Positions 20,891 through 31,846 of a stretch of DNA of 64,000 nt are shown piece by piece. The stretch spans positions 3,197,412 through 3,261,411 of the forward strand of contig NC_090125.1 in NCBI RefSeq assembly GCF_023973825.1, in the 5' to 3' direction. Under the pieces are notes generated by a model that saw nothing but the letters and a program-made list of their open reading frames with translations, made no database searches and was not told where the DNA came from. Source of the DNA: Plasmodium brasilianum. Lineage: Eukaryota; Apicomplexa; Aconoidasida; Haemosporida; Plasmodiidae. The translations under genes and the position numbers were made by a program. Each line of letters opens with the position of its first letter. The stretch's first letter is position 1.

Positions 20891-23800
20891 TTACCTGTTA
20901 ATTGCCATTTGTAATTTCTTATCTGTTATTTCTTCTTTATTATTTATTTTATTATTATTATTATTTTTCAATTTTTTTTCCTCTTTTTTTAAAGTATATT
21001 CCTGCGCTATGGAACTATCATTACGTGGGAACGATACAGAATTTTCATTTTTTGTTAAATCTAGTTTTTCTAAACTGTATACCTTCTCATTAAGATGATT
21101 ATTATACATATATATAAGATTCACTTCATCATCTGAAAAAAATAGGTCATCTATATTCTCATGTGCATCATTATGTACGATGTTGTACATGTTCATATCA
21201 ATACTTTTGCCATATGGAGAATTAAGTATATCTTTACTATTATGATCGCATAGTTGATTGTCCGTATTTCCATCCATACAATGTGCATAAGTTAATGCCA
21301 ATTCGTTGAGAACAACTTTGCCTCTATTACAATTTTTGAGAAATATGTTATTATATAAGAAGTCAAAATTAACAATTTTTCCTTTCTTTTTATTATTGCT
21401 ATTATTATTAGCATTATTATTAGTATTACTATTACTGTTACTATTACTGTTACTATTATTATTCGTATAATTATTTAAAAGGTTATTTTTTAAAAGGAAA
21501 TTATTATTTAACTTAAATTTATACACATGATTATTATGCTTTATAATAAATATGTTCATTTTTGATAAGAAACTTTCATTAATATTGTTATTTAATTTTT
21601 TTTTTTTTATCCAATATTTATTTTGTTTATCTGTTTTCGTGAGGTTCATGATGGAACGGTTGAGCTTCATCTCCTTACTATAAATACTTTTAAGAAAACA
21701 GGTATATGGTGTTTTCATACATATACTCCTATACATTCTTTTACTATCTTTCCTTGAACATCCATCATTATTATTGCTATCGCTACTGCTATCACTATTA
21801 CTATCAGTGTTAATATTACCATTAATATTACAATTACTAACGTCACTTCTAACACTATTACTAATATTATTGTTATAATTTGCACTATTACAATTTTTAA
21901 CTAACTTACATACCTTTTTTAAATCCGATATTACTATATTTCCAATAAAATTGGTACATCCATCCTTTGGCATATTATTATCTACATTTTCCACAATACG
22001 ATTATCAAAGTTATATTCATATATAGGGTCTTTCTGTTGAGTACTAATATTATAATTATCATAATTTTTTCCCTCTACATCATTTATGGGTATAGTAAAA
22101 ACCACATATTTTTTATCGTTACAAAAATATGAACTTTCTCTCTTAATTTTGTCAATTTCATACTTCAGAAGTTGAAAAATTGATTTTAAATTTTCACTGC
22201 AAGAATATGTGTTCATAAATTGCTGAATGAGTTGACTAATTCTATCTAAATCATTTATGTATTTCTTATTTAGATATTTGTCTGATTTTTCCTTGTAATT
22301 CTTGAGTATGTCATAAAGGTCCACAGAAAGATAATTGCTAAAATTTGATTTCCCCCCTCCGTTAATTGCATTATTCGAACTGTTATAGCTGTTCAGACTA
22401 TTCATACTATTCAAGCTGTTCAGGATGTTCATATTATTCATTCTGTTCAGGCTGTTCATATTATTCATTCTGTTCAGGCTGTTCATATTATTCATGTTAT
22501 TCAAATTGTTCATATTATTCATGCTATTCAAACTGTTCCAGCTATTCATGCTGTTTACACTATTCAAATTATTCACGTTTTCCCTATTTATTAGTAGCAC
22601 TTCACTTAGGAGTGATGAATCAGCGCCTAGTTCGTCAGATACAACAAAATTTTTCATAGGCATATTACTTCTTTTACCTTCTTCCTTATTGACACTATTA
22701 ACACGCATATTATTTATGGTGGCATTGATACCACAGCTATTCCCACTACGTTTATTATTCTTATTTTTACTACTGCAAAAATTATTTCCCCCATTCAGTG
22801 AAAAGAAAACGTCGCTACAATGTGTAGTCCCTTTCGTCATAGAACTCATTGTTGCGGTGTTATTTTGTATTTCTATATTTTTCTCAATATGAACACTGTT
22901 TGTTATGATGTCTTCTGGAAAGGAGTAGCTTTGAATTGAAGTGCTCTTACAACTATGTTTTTTATCAATCCTATAATTACCTCTGCATTCATTTAAAATG
23001 TTTTTCCCTTTTGTTTCCTTTTTCATAATACTCGTTAGCTCTCCGTCGCTTTTACATTTGTCCGAATGATTCGTACACGAGTATAAACTTGGGGTAAATA
23101 TGATAAAATTATTTTTATTTTTCTTACTAAAAGGAAAACAAGTATTAATGATATTCTTCCTTTTGTTTTCATCTTCTGTACTACTATATAGTGATACATT
23201 GTTGACTATTTTTTTTCCACCTGCTTCTATTTTGTTGTTTAAAATCGGCGAGGTTTGATATATATTTAGTCCTAAATTTATATTTTCATTTCTCTTAGAT
23301 GAATATAAGTAAAAAGGATTTTTATCTATATTCTTTTGAGCATATTTGGGAATAAAATTTTGTGGTAAAGAAAGTTTATTTCGTACAATTTTACAGTCTC
23401 CTAATCTTTCATAAATAAAAGCTGTTTTTTTTTGAAGTTCTTTATTTAGAACATTATTTCCATGTGTATTACTTTTCTTCTTTGCTTCCTTTGCATATCT
23501 TTTCATGTATTTTATTGTAATAGATGATCCCTTGTCAGTTAATTCATGAGATTTTGGAATTATATCTTTTCTATTGTTCATATTTACTACTTCCTTTTCT
23601 TGTGAACTGAACGTATTAGTAATGTTCTCTTCACAATTATCGTGCACTTGTTTTGAAAAAAAATTATTATTAGCACTGTATTTTTTAGCATCATATATTT
23701 TATAATTTCCTGTTTTATTAATATTATTTTGATAGGCAATCGATTCGTCTTTTTTAAAATTTATATTTAAATTTAATTTTTCCTTATTTTTTTTTGGTTT

Positions 23801-26800
23801 ATTTGAATTTATTCTACCTAGCTTTTTATCTTGCTCAATGCTTAAATTATCCTTATAGAAAAGGAAAGACTCCTTTTCACAAGCATTATTATATGTGATA
23901 TCACCATTCGCCATGTTGATACCTTTGTTATTATCATTTTTTGTCTTTCTACTATGATCTTGTAGCTCCACATAATTGCACATATCCTCGCTGCTTACCT
24001 GTTTCACATTTTGAATATTATTATTTGAACACTTTAAATTTTTATGAAATGTATTTACCATTTTGCCATTTTCAATAAAGATCAACGTTTCGTCCTTGTT
24101 ATCCACTTTTTGTTGGTTACTAGAATAATTTATGTTCTTTATAATCCTTTGTTCTTCCTTTTTTTTTTTTATAATTTTTTTATCAGTAATTGTTCCTTCT
24201 TCGGTTAATGCACTTTCCATCTCCATATTATTACATTCATATTCTCTGCTCTCATTTGTATGTTCCTTTCCTTCTTTCAAAATGTTTACATTTAATTTTT
24301 CACTTTTTACATTATTTAATGGAGTAATATATTTCAAATGAGTATCTCTAGTTTTCATATTCCCATTTTTAAAAACGTTTCCAAGTGTGCGACACGTGGA
24401 TTTGGGGATGTACGAAAAAACTTGACAATTTTTGCTCATTTGCTTCTCGCTTTTTTTTTTTTTTTTTCTTTTTTTCGAAGTTTGCACGTAAAAGGAATTA
24501 TTACTTCGAAGGATACTTCCTCGATTGCTGCTATCTGGATTGCTGCTACCTGAATTGCTACTACCTCGTTTACTGCTACCTGGATTGCTGCTACCTCGAT
24601 GGATGCTACCTACATTGCTACTTCCATGATTGTTACCACTGCAACTTCTTGACAAACATCCCCTATAATTTGCAACGCTTCCTGGGTTCCTTACATGTGC
24701 ACTATTTATATAGGAGTCCCTTTGGACCATATTTTTTTCTTTTAATTTTCTTTTATTCACTGCTATATATATTTCTTTTTTATTTAAAAAGGGTACATTT
24801 CCGTTTGCGCACAACCCTCTACGTTTCTGTTCTTCTTCCTTATTGAGTTTATTTATTCCTATATTGCAGCTAACTATATTCTCATTTTTACTATAAACTG
24901 GGATGGTAAAGCAGTTATTTTTCTCGCCCATATATTTACTATTATTATTGCTTGAGGTACTACTACTGTCGCTCCTGTTTGTGTTGATCATTATTATATT
25001 TTTGTTCTTTAAAATGGCTCTTTCCTTATTATCGATTTTTATTATATTATCACCTTGGGTTTCATTACTAATATATTTGGTACAATTAGTTTCATTTCCT
25101 CCCCCTTTCCCTATATTAGCTTTGAGATATATTATACTGTTTCTATGATTACCGTGTGCGTTTAAATTTTCCATTACACTAGGAATATTAGTTTCCTTAT
25201 TTTTATTATATATTCCTCTTACTTTATTATTACTATAACTATTACTTTTAAAAAGGAGTTCATTACTGGTATAAATATTTAATTCATTTTTTTTATAAGT
25301 GATGCAATCACTAGTCCTGTTTTGCATTTGTTCTTTAAAAATTGACACAGTATTATTTACATTGTTTCTATTGCTCTCTACATTTCTATCACAGTTCAAG
25401 TTACTACCACAGCTCAAATCACTATCACAACTGCAAGTGTTATGGTTATTGCCGCTACTCGCATTGTTGTTTTTGATACAGACAGCTTTATCATGAATTG
25501 GCTTTCCACAAACCGATTTACTTCTAACATTTTGAATGTTCAGGTATTTTCCATTATTAGCAGAGGTGACGCAACCATTTCTGCTACTACTACCACCACT
25601 TCTAATACTACTACCGCCATTACTACTACTTTCACTTTTACTGTCAATCTCTTTACATAATATATTCTTATTCCTACTTCTCTTAATATTGTATCTTTTT
25701 TTAGTACTACTAAACAAATTATTTTTACTATTTATTTTGTCACCCTTTTCTAAGCATATACCACTTTCATCGTCAATAACAATGTATTTGGCTTTCTTCT
25801 TATTTTTAGAGATATCATCACATCTTTCCTCATAATATCCATTCATTTCATGTTTCATAAATGTATGTTTATCTTTTGACAAAACTTCCTTATTTTTTTT
25901 TTTCATAGTATTAATTTGATCATTATCTTGTGCACTTTTTAATTTCCCCCAGATTTGTGTATTACTATTTTTATCTATACAATAATAATCCTTACAATTT
26001 TCGTAAGTGTTATATTTGGTAGTACTATTATTACCTATATCGTTATCATTTCTTTTATTCCTATCTCCTTGCATGACGTGTTGCACAGAAACGAGGCTTC
26101 CGTTTACTAGAGAATTTTCATCTGAGTTGTTGTAACTATTATTATGATTAACATCATCACCATCGGCATTACCATTGGCATCACAATTAACTTCAACATC
26201 CTCCTTATATTTATTATATTCCAAAACGTCATATTCGTTTGAATAATTTCCACTTCTGATTCTGATACGACCCTTTCTGTTTTGATAATTACCATTAGAT
26301 GAGTCACTATCTGGGAAAACATTTCCTTCACCTTCGTCGTCATTTATAAAATTGTTTCTACAATTGCTGTTACTATTTTTACCAGAGATGCTAATATCAC
26401 TGTTCATGTTTATACTTGTATCATATAGCTTATTATTATCATTTATTTTCATACTATTCTTATAATTCTTACAATTCTTACTATTACTATTTTTACTACT
26501 CTTACTACTCTTACTATTTTTACTACTCTTACTATTTTTACTACTTCTACTATTTTTACTACTCCTACTATTTTTACTACTCCTACTATTTTTACTACTC
26601 CTACTATTTTTACTACTCTTACTATTAATCTTATTCCTGTTCTTATTTTTCTTTTCGTTCTTTTTCTTTGCGTATATTTCGGGGTTGTTATAATTACTGG
26701 TGCATGTAGCAGCATCATTATAGACAACTTTATTACTACTGCTGATAATTTTGCAGTCACTAATATCATCACCCCTAATTATATTGTAGTACTTTTTCGG

Positions 26801-29482
26801 ATTTTCGTACATGCAGCTTATACCATCTATTATGGAGTGACTTCTATTTCTGTTACTTTGCATATTCTTAACTTCTTTACATTTCTTTAAATAACTTGAT
26901 TTAATTAAAAAAAATTTCTTGCCGTTCATATTTTTAATTTCTTTCCCATGTGAAATGGAGGATTTTAAGTTATGTCCTTTAGGTTTACTTTTAGATGTCG
27001 ACAAAGGTTTGGTGCTACTAGTGGAAGATGCTTCAGAATAGGTGGAAATGTATTTACTCGATGAGTCATCATTTAATTCAATTTTTTCATTTTTTTTGTC
27101 TTCTTTAACTAATGAGTTACCATCTTCATTCCATTTCATATTAAAATGGCAATCCTCATCAGTTACTACTCCTTCTTTGTAATAATGGTTATTATCATTA
27201 TTTAATATTTTTTTTCTTTTTACAACAGCTTTTTGTTGTTGGCTAGTTATATCATTTTTTAGAAAAATTTTTGAATAAGTATCGTAATTACTACTCTGTA
27301 TGCTTTGTATTTCTGACAGTGTTTTAAAAATGTCTAAACTTTTTTTTTCCATTTTAAATTTGTCAACAATATTACGTACTACATCATTCACACTTGAGCA
27401 ATTCTTATTCGTATTGGCATACGTCAAAATGTTGTTATTGCTTTTACTATTACGATTGCTATGGCTACTGCTATTACTTCTGTAACTATCGTTGTGCTGT
27501 TGGTTCCTTCTGTTTTTGCTTCTGTTTTTACTGCTATTTTTACTGCTATTTTTAATACCGCTTTTTCCGTTGTTCTCGTTTGGATGATTTATACGAGCAC
27601 TCGTCAGGTCAACATTACTTGCATTCTTCGCTTGCTCCTTTTTCACATAATGATATATGCTGAAGGGATTATTTTGCTGTATTTTCACAGAATCCACCAT
27701 ACTGCATATTTCTGCTATATTTTCATTTTTTTTTAGATAATCATTTGATGCATTTTTATAAAAATTGTTATTATTACTTCCATCCTTCTTTTCCAAAATT
27801 TTCAACGTTTCGTTGGATGCAATTTTTGAGTTATTATATGATAATTCCCCCTTTAACATTTCCCCTCTATTTTCTTTTATGCATTGTAGTTCACCCATAT
27901 TGTGTACTGTTAACATTTTACTCTCTTCTTCTTCGTTTTCGTATATGCATCCCTTCGATACAGGAGAACTATCATGTAAGTTGTTGGTTGTAGCGTTTCT
28001 TGTGCTTCCATTATGGCTGCAATTTGGGGTGTCGCTATTGTGACTACTGTTTATTTGGTGGATGGTATTTTGACTAGAATTATTAAGGTCGCTGTTGTTG
28101 TTACCGCTGGCATTACCGCTGACGTTACCGCTGACGTTACCGCTGACGTTACCGCTGGCATTACCGCTAACATTTCCGCTGGAATTACCGCTAACATTTC
28201 CGCTGGAATTACCGCTAACATTTCCGCTGGCATTACCACTGGTATTGTGAATATCTCTGCTGCTGAGGGCACCCCTCTCTGGGTTATCATTTCTAACACC
28301 TTTACTGTCACAGGTATATTTATTGTTCCTCTTATTTCTTAAAAAGTTTATAATCCCTATATTTGCACTATTGCTCTTTTTAATATTCAAATTATTGAAA
28401 ATGTTATAAATTTTAATTCTACTTTTATTCGTGCCCTCTTTATCACTATTTTGTAGAGTATTACTAAGATTGCTCTTTGGTTTATTATCATCAATATCTA
28501 GACAAACAGCATTTTCTAATTCTTCATCATTGCGTAAACTTATAGAGCAAAGGTCATTATCCCTTAATATAATGTCCGTTCTACCTACTTGCATGCTATG
28601 AAGGTTGCTGTTTATTGCATTACCTTTTTCGTAAAGAACACACTCCCTTTTATTACTGTTACTCTCGTTATAACAGACACTGTTGTCATTACGACTGTTA
28701 TGATGCTTATGATTGATATAATCGCTGTTACCACTGTAGAATCTGCGATCAACATGATCAAAATGATCATTGTAATCACTGTAGTTATTGTAATTACTGT
28801 AACTATAATTATTATAGTCATGAGTACTGTCTTCTTTATTTACTAAGAATGCACTGCTAATATCAGATATACTATCATAGTTACGTTTTTGTAAGATGGC
28901 ATCACAATTACTACTTATGTTTTCTATTCCTTTATTGGTGTTTTTAATTAAATTATTGTAGTGCTTACTTACAATGTTAATAGTTACATCATTATTCTGT
29001 TTGTTGCTGCTATTCTTACAGCTACAGTAACTGTTATTGTAACTGTTGCTGTTATTGTTACTAGTACTACAGCATGTATTATTATTTATATATGTGTTAT
29101 AGATATTATCTTTTCTTAAAATTCTACTTGCTTCTTCATTAAGTTTTGTTCTATTCATTTTATGATCTAGTTTTCTTCCCCCATTTACATATTTATTACT
29201 AGTTATATATTCTGAATCAACCTTGTAATTATTATAATTATAACTTTTTAAATGCTCATCAATAGTTTTATTATTTATATCACTATTTCTACTACTACTT
29301 TCCTCCATTATATCATCGCAATTATACAAATAATGATCATCATCCATATTGTTCTTTTGTACATCAAAAAGATCTACATATGGTTTGCTAATATTTGGCC
29401 TCACGTCCTCTACATTTTTTCTTTCGTAATTGTTTTTTACTGTCTTGGAAATATTTTTTTCTTTTAAATTTAAGTTATTCAT
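20891..29482 (-). CDS. Conserved-type Plasmodium protein of unknown function, Asn/Ser-rich, 2,863 residues
   Basis: A single uninterrupted frame begins at the ATG at 29482 (MNNLNLKEKNISK) and ends at 20891. It is dominated by low-complexity Asn, Ser, Lys and Asp tracts with at least four repeat patches: (SGNV/SGNA)n at about residues 408-465; SSKNSR-type hexamers at about 948-1005; GSSN/GSSK tetramers at about 1615-1661; and NNMNSLNRM-type repeats at about 2302-2368. More complex, possibly folded segments remain near the C-terminus, at about 2380-2475 (SVDLYDILKNYKEKSDKYLN onward) and about 2570-2680 (YRSICMKTPYTCFLKSIYSK onward). I see no signal peptide, membrane helix or enzyme motif. I do not recognise the family. 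Long antisense frames are shadows. Confidence 0.9.
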   Translation of the reverse strand: MNNLNLKEKNISKTVKNNYERKNVEDVRPNISKPYVDLFDVQKNNMDDDHYLYNCDDIMEESSSRNSDINNKTIDEHLKSYNYNNYKVDSEYITSNKYVNGGRKLDHKMNRTKLNEEASRILRKDNIYNTYINNNTCCSTSNNNSNSYNNSYCSCKNSSNKQNNDVTINIVSKHYNNLIKNTNKGIENISSNCDAILQKRNYDSISDISSAFLVNKEDSTHDYNNYSYSNYNNYSDYNDHFDHVDRRFYSGNSDYINHKHHNSRNDNSVCYNESNSNKRECVLYEKGNAINSNLHSMQVGRTDIILRDNDLCSISLRNDEELENAVCLDIDDNKPKSNLSNTLQNSDKEGTNKSRIKIYNIFNNLNIKKSNSANIGIINFLRNKRNNKYTCDSKGVRNDNPERGALSSRDIHNTSGNASGNVSGNSSGNVSGNSSGNVSGNASGNVSGNVSGNVSGNASGNNNSDLNNSSQNTIHQINSSHNSDTPNCSHNGSTRNATTNNLHDSSPVSKGCIYENEEEESKMLTVHNMGELQCIKENRGEMLKGELSYNNSKIASNETLKILEKKDGSNNNNFYKNASNDYLKKNENIAEICSMVDSVKIQQNNPFSIYHYVKKEQAKNASNVDLTSARINHPNENNGKSGIKNSSKNSSKNRSKNRRNQQHNDSYRSNSSSHSNRNSKSNNNILTYANTNKNCSSVNDVVRNIVDKFKMEKKSLDIFKTLSEIQSIQSSNYDTYSKIFLKNDITSQQQKAVVKRKKILNNDNNHYYKEGVVTDEDCHFNMKWNEDGNSLVKEDKKNEKIELNDDSSSKYISTYSEASSTSSTKPLSTSKSKPKGHNLKSSISHGKEIKNMNGKKFFLIKSSYLKKCKEVKNMQSNRNRSHSIIDGISCMYENPKKYYNIIRGDDISDCKIISSSNKVVYNDAATCTSNYNNPEIYAKKKNEKKNKNRNKINSKSSKNSRSSKNSRSSKNSRSSKNSRSSKNSKSSKNSKSSKSSKNSNSKNCKNYKNSMKINDNNKLYDTSINMNSDISISGKNSNSNCRNNFINDDEGEGNVFPDSDSSNGNYQNRKGRIRIRSGNYSNEYDVLEYNKYKEDVEVNCDANGNADGDDVNHNNSYNNSDENSLVNGSLVSVQHVMQGDRNKRNDNDIGNNSTTKYNTYENCKDYYCIDKNSNTQIWGKLKSAQDNDQINTMKKKNKEVLSKDKHTFMKHEMNGYYEERCDDISKNKKKAKYIVIDDESGICLEKGDKINSKNNLFSSTKKRYNIKRSRNKNILCKEIDSKSESSSNGGSSIRSGGSSSRNGCVTSANNGKYLNIQNVRSKSVCGKPIHDKAVCIKNNNASSGNNHNTCSCDSDLSCGSNLNCDRNVESNRNNVNNTVSIFKEQMQNRTSDCITYKKNELNIYTSNELLFKSNSYSNNKVRGIYNKNKETNIPSVMENLNAHGNHRNSIIYLKANIGKGGGNETNCTKYISNETQGDNIIKIDNKERAILKNKNIIMINTNRSDSSSTSSNNNSKYMGEKNNCFTIPVYSKNENIVSCNIGINKLNKEEEQKRRGLCANGNVPFLNKKEIYIAVNKRKLKEKNMVQRDSYINSAHVRNPGSVANYRGCLSRSCSGNNHGSSNVGSIHRGSSNPGSSKRGSSNSGSSNPDSSNRGSILRSNNSFYVQTSKKRKKKKKSEKQMSKNCQVFSYIPKSTCRTLGNVFKNGNMKTRDTHLKYITPLNNVKSEKLNVNILKEGKEHTNESREYECNNMEMESALTEEGTITDKKIIKKKKEEQRIIKNINYSSNQQKVDNKDETLIFIENGKMVNTFHKNLKCSNNNIQNVKQVSSEDMCNYVELQDHSRKTKNDNNKGINMANGDITYNNACEKESFLFYKDNLSIEQDKKLGRINSNKPKKNKEKLNLNINFKKDESIAYQNNINKTGNYKIYDAKKYSANNNFFSKQVHDNCEENITNTFSSQEKEVVNMNNRKDIIPKSHELTDKGSSITIKYMKRYAKEAKKKSNTHGNNVLNKELQKKTAFIYERLGDCKIVRNKLSLPQNFIPKYAQKNIDKNPFYLYSSKRNENINLGLNIYQTSPILNNKIEAGGKKIVNNVSLYSSTEDENKRKNIINTCFPFSKKNKNNFIIFTPSLYSCTNHSDKCKSDGELTSIMKKETKGKNILNECRGNYRIDKKHSCKSTSIQSYSFPEDIITNSVHIEKNIEIQNNTATMSSMTKGTTHCSDVFFSLNGGNNFCSSKNKNNKRSGNSCGINATINNMRVNSVNKEEGKRSNMPMKNFVVSDELGADSSLLSEVLLINRENVNNLNSVNSMNSWNSLNSMNNMNNLNNMNNMNSLNRMNNMNSLNRMNNMNILNSLNSMNSLNSYNSSNNAINGGGKSNFSNYLSVDLYDILKNYKEKSDKYLNKKYINDLDRISQLIQQFMNTYSCSENLKSIFQLLKYEIDKIKRESSYFCNDKKYVVFTIPINDVEGKNYDNYNISTQQKDPIYEYNFDNRIVENVDNNMPKDGCTNFIGNIVISDLKKVCKLVKNCNSANYNNNISNSVRSDVSNCNINGNINTDSNSDSSSDSNNNDGCSRKDSKRMYRSICMKTPYTCFLKSIYSKEMKLNRSIMNLTKTDKQNKYWIKKKKLNNNINESFLSKMNIFIIKHNNHVYKFKLNNNFLLKNNLLNNYTNNNSNSNSNSNSNTNNNANNNSNNKKKGKIVNFDFLYNNIFLKNCNRGKVVLNELALTYAHCMDGNTDNQLCDHNSKDILNSPYGKSIDMNMYNIVHNDAHENIDDLFFSDDEVNLIYMYNNHLNEKVYSLEKLDLTKNENSVSFPRNDSSIAQEYTLKKEEKKLKNNNNNKINNKEEITDKKLQMAINR
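22380..22580 (-). repeat. Asn-Met-Asn coding repeat (NMNSLNR type)
   Basis: 9- to 27-bp units encode NNMN, SLNR and SLNS combinations. Confidence 0.85.
26470..26640 (-). repeat. SSKNSR coding repeat
   Basis: Units of about 18 bp encode SSKNSR, SSKNSK and the shorter SSKS within a lysine/serine-rich stretch. Confidence 0.85.
28090..28250 (-). repeat. 12-bp SGN(V/A/S) coding repeat
   Basis: Tandem 12-bp units encode SGNV, SGNA and SGNS, about 13 copies, in the 2,863-residue protein. Confidence 0.9.
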
Positions 29483-30823
29483 GCAACTCCTTTTTGATAT
29501 GAATTAATCGTTTAAATTATCTATATTAGGGCATTTGTACATTTTCTATTGTCAAATGGTATTTTACTCATACCTCAAAAATTAGCACATTGATACACAA
29601 AAAAAAAAAAAAAAAGGATAGGACAGGACAAACTTTGTTTATTCTGAGCACATACATATATACAGTTGTACATATAATTATATGCATACAGTTGTACGTA
29701 TAATTACATGCATACAGTTGTACATATAATTACATGCATACAGTTGTACATATAATTATATGCATACAGTTGTACGTATAATAATATGCATACAGTTGTA
29801 CGTATAATAATATGCATACAGTTGTACGTATAATAATATGCATACAGTTGTACGTATAATAATATGCATACAGTTGTACGTATAATAATATGCATACAGT
29901 TGTACGTATAATAATATGCATACAGTTGTAAGTATAATAATATGCATACAGTTGTACGTATGATTATATGCATATATATGTACGTATAATTATATGCATA
30001 TATATGTACGTGTACTTATATATATACATACATATGTATGTATGCATATGCGTGAACATTATATATGTATGCAACTACATATTGACATAACCAAAAACGG
30101 AAAAAAAATATACGAAAAAATTTAATTTGAAATAAAGTTAAAGGTTAAAATATAAAATCAACCATATTATAAGTATTATTTTACTTTATTACTGTTTAAC
30201 AATTAATATAATAAAAAAAAGGAAAATAAAAAAAAGAGAAAAGCATACAATTTAAGGAGTATAATAAAATAGAAAATTTTTCCATTTTATTAAAAAATAC
30301 ACAAAATTTTTGAAGAATATTTATCGTTCGGGTTAAAAATATTTTAATATCCTTGTTTTCGTAAGAAAATGTTTTTATTTATTCCTTATCTGCTTATTTT
30401 GATATGTTTTTATATTCGTATAATAAATTTTTTCTTTTCCTATTTCACCAAAATAAGTAAATTAGGCGGGACAATACACAATATATATGAACTATACAAG
30501 TATACATAATATATACATATATACATAATACATGATGGTAAAATGCAAAAAAAAAGGAAAATAATGCCTCTGCAATTTATGTGAAAATTATTTCTAAAAA
30601 TGTAGTGTTTATTATATGCGTATATTTTAAAATACCAAAAAAAAAAAATAAAAATAAAGTGAAATAAAAATAAAAATAAAATAAACATTTTTTGATATAA
30701 TTGTAAATTATACGAATATTTGTATTATACTTCAGTATCATAAATTATTTTGTAAAAATAAAAGAAAAACAAAAAAAAAAATTAAGCATAATAATAATAT
30801 TAACACCACAATTTATTCTGTAG
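29483..30823. other. Divergent intergenic region with a minisatellite
   Basis: This is the 5' flank of the large minus-strand gene. Apart from the 26-bp minisatellite it is A/T tracts and tetra/hexanucleotide TA-rich runs. No coding block is seen. Confidence 0.5.
29660..29975. repeat. 26-bp minisatellite, about 12 copies
   Basis: The unit is a 26-mer starting CAGTTGTACGTATAATAA. Early copies carry CAT/ATT variants; central copies are almost identical. Since 26 is not a multiple of 3, the same open translation appears in all three minus frames, showing that it is not coding. Confidence 0.95.
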
Positions 30824-31313
30824 ATGCATAATTATGTTAACCATAATTTTGGTATAGTATTATTAAGTATATATTTCAATATTATAAATGTTACATATGT
30901 GCAGGATCTTTGGAACTGTCAAGTACATATATATATATATATATATATATAATAATAAAATTTATTATTTAAAAAGAGCTATAATATAATTGGAAACCTA
31001 AAAATAAAATAACTTAGTTCAACCTGATAATATATATTTATTTCGATTAAAAAAGTTAAATAAAAAGGATCCTTCTAGTACTAGAAAAGAATACCAATAT
31101 TTTAAAGGAATAAATTTATAAATAACAATTGAGAAAGGAAGTACTCATTCATTACAATTAATTTTGACACTCATTATTCTTTTGTTTTTAGCAAATACAT
31201 ATTTCAATATTATTGTGTATGGGGGTAAATGCAAAATAGCGCTTTATAAAAAATATAGCTTGCAAGGGGAAATACATATGTGCCTTATCCGTTTGTTGGA
31301 AAAATCAAGCTAG
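30824..31313 (+). CDS. Candidate small secreted protein, three exons
   Basis: Exon 1 (30824-30922) starts MHNYVNHNFGIVLLSIYFNI, a plausible signal peptide, and ends DLWNCQ at the donor GTACAT. Exon 2 (31056-31077) reads LNKKDPS. Exon 3 (31192-31313) follows the strong acceptor TTATTCTTTTGTTTTTAG and contains IIVYGGKCKIALYKKYSLQG, then a TAG. Phases match throughout and give 80 residues with Cys in WNCQ, GGKCK and HMCLI. Exon 2 also remains open upstream (VQPDNIYLFRLKK), so its acceptor is uncertain. The gene would be divergent from the large minus-strand gene. No family is recognised. Evidence is splice signals, phase and unusually complex codons in an otherwise simple region. Confidence 0.4.
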
Positions 31314-31846
31314 CACTGCATAATTTTAAATAATTTAATAAACAAAATATATAAGTATAAATACTAATGTAAACACTAAAATGAATACTAAAATAAATAT
31401 TAATAAAAATATTAATATTACTAAAAAGAAAATAATAATAAAAGAGAAGATAAAAATGGAATGTCAATTTATTTTTAAGCTTATAAAATTTCCATATATA
31501 TTTTTGAAGAATTGAAAATACAGGAAAATATATTAATAAATTTGTAGTTTTAATTGATTTTTTTTTTTTTTGTATGTGTTGTCATTCTCTTCCTCATGAA
31601 AATGTAAAAAATTAAAATTCCGTAAGTCGTAAAATAGAAAAGAAGCCTTAAATATTGATTTATGTTATTTTTTTACATCCTTAGATAATAGTATTTTTCT
31701 TTTTTCTTTTTTTTTTTTATATATATGGAGGCAAAGTAGCAAACAGGACATTTTAAGCAGGTTTTAATACGAAATAAATTAAAATTTTTATATTTAAAAA
31801 AAAAAACTATCTCATAGAAAAGGGTAAATTTTTTATACAAATAAAA

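Noticed and set aside
29704..29973. Overlapping 63-89-codon frames with the same peptide in three frames
   Set aside because: A 26-bp repeat open in all frames; not coding.
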